A DNA stretch of 5,285 nt from SSS58A sp041648155. GTDB taxonomy: Bacteria; Krumholzibacteriota; Krumholzibacteriia; Krumholzibacteriales; Krumholzibacteriaceae. Shown in pieces: positions 4,881-5,285 of the stretch (positions are counted from its first letter, which is position 1; the number at the start of each line of letters is the position of its first letter). Both the position numbers and the translations under genes were made by a program. The notes below the pieces were generated by a model that was not told where the DNA came from, searched no databases, and saw only the letters and a program-made list of their open reading frames with translations. Location: NCBI GenBank assembly GCA_041648155.1, contig JBAZPL010000182.1, positions 1 through 5,285 on the forward strand, written 5' to 3'.

Positions 4881-5285
4881 TTCAAGAAATTTCTCAGCGC
4901 TCCCCAGCGTGGATCGCCGATTCTGGGATCGCATTCGCACTCACCCTCGTTGAGATTCACCCCGCATTTCCTGCAAACGCCCCTGCAGTCCTCCCGGCAC
5001 AGAAGCTTGATCGGGATCTCCAGGATGAGCGCTTCCCGCACACGCGGGTAGAGGTCGAACGTCCCCTCCCCCGTGACCGGGATCGACACGATATCTTCTT
5101 CAACGCCGCCGGGCAGAGGCGACTCTCCCCCGCAGTTCAGGACAAACGTAAACGTCGTATCGACCGGCAACTCAAAGGAAACGAGGCAGCGATGGCACTC
5201 CGCGCACATGTTTCCCTTCACGCGCGCCTCTACGCAATAGCTGCTCGCCGATCTGTTGACGGTTGCGTTCACCGCCACAACGCAC
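4862..5285 (-). CDS. yceD: YceD family (DUF177) protein, 5' end outside window
   Basis: This is the C-terminal 141 residues of a DUF177/YceD protein. The frame is open to the window edge, and the family is usually about 160-190 residues, so the true start lies upstream; the GTG at 5278 is an internal codon, not a start. Counting from that GTG, the core has Cys25, Cys28 and Cys31 (CAECHRC, the family CxRCL motif). The C terminus has the hallmark CREDCRGVCRKCGVNLN (94-110), followed by CECDPR and DPRWGALRNFL. The nine-cysteine content of these motifs suggests a metal site, which is inference. The family is linked to 23S rRNA accumulation (shown for DUF177 homologues) and is nearly always next to rpmF, as here (46-base gap). 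The exact biochemical role is not established. Confidence 0.93.
   Translation of the reverse strand, partial: CVVAVNATVNRSASSYCVEARVKGNMCAECHRCLVSFELPVDTTFTFVLNCGGESPLPGGVEEDIVSIPVTGEGTFDLYPRVREALILEIPIKLLCREDCRGVCRKCGVNLNEGECECDPRIGDPRWGALRNFLNGENKT

Noticed and set aside
4857..4885. Possible rpmF promoter, TTGAAC-17-AATATT on the minus strand
   Set aside because: Only eight of twelve consensus positions match; it is plausible in location but not distinguishable from chance.
4150..4953. Plus-strand open frame of about 267 codons opposite plsX and rpmF
   Set aside because: It runs across three well-supported minus-strand features and has no protein family features.
5276..5278. GTG as the start codon of the YceD-family gene
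   Set aside because: The frame continues upstream without a stop to the window edge, and the family N-terminal region is missing, so this is an internal valine codon.

Overview
The window is one G+C-rich stretch (roughly 60% G+C by eye) of bacterial chromosome. It is almost entirely protein-coding, and every supported gene lies on the minus strand. Read in the direction of transcription (from high to low coordinates) the order is yceD/DUF177 (5' end outside the window), rpmF, plsX, fabH, fabD, fabG, acpP, fabF (3' end outside the window). This is the classic conserved type II fatty acid synthesis cluster. All intergenic gaps are short: 46, 18, 2, 29, 47, 31 and 43 bases in that order. No terminator is visible between genes, so one polycistronic operon is the simplest reading. 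No gene-free stretch exceeds 50 bases, and there is no tRNA, rRNA, mobile element, CRISPR array or phage signature.

Layout: 5285-4862 encodes most of a cysteine-rich YceD-family protein. 4815-4624 encodes ribosomal protein L32 in its four-cysteine, zinc-ribbon form. 4605-3610 is PlsX, which feeds acyl groups to phospholipid synthesis. 3607-1641 holds FabH and FabD, the initiation condensing enzyme and the malonyl transferase. 1593-847 is the ketoacyl reductase FabG. 815-576 is acyl carrier protein. 532-1 is the first 177 residues of the elongation condensing enzyme FabF. Together, FabD loads malonate onto ACP, FabH makes the first acetoacetyl-ACP, FabG reduces it and FabF extends the chain. 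PlsX diverts finished acyl-ACP to acyl-phosphate for membrane lipid. Linkage to L32 and YceD ties lipid synthesis to ribosome production. Dehydratase (FabZ/FabA) and enoyl reductase (FabI/K/L/V) are not in this window.

All catalytic residues I could check are present, so the enzymes look functional. The host cannot be named from this piece. The gene order occurs in many phyla, and the four-Cys L32 and Cys-rich YceD simply differ from the Escherichia coli versions. 

I see no undescribed biological system here. The points most worth a second look are: (1) a FabG whose cofactor-binding residues (Gln16, Asp37) predict NADH rather than NADPH use; (2) an A+T-rich patch inside plsX that reads as a near-consensus sigma70 promoter aimed at fabH and the genes after it; (3) a hairpin bracketing the yceD stop codon ahead of rpmF; (4) the contrast between the perfect Shine-Dalgarno of acpP and the weaker GTG start of fabF.
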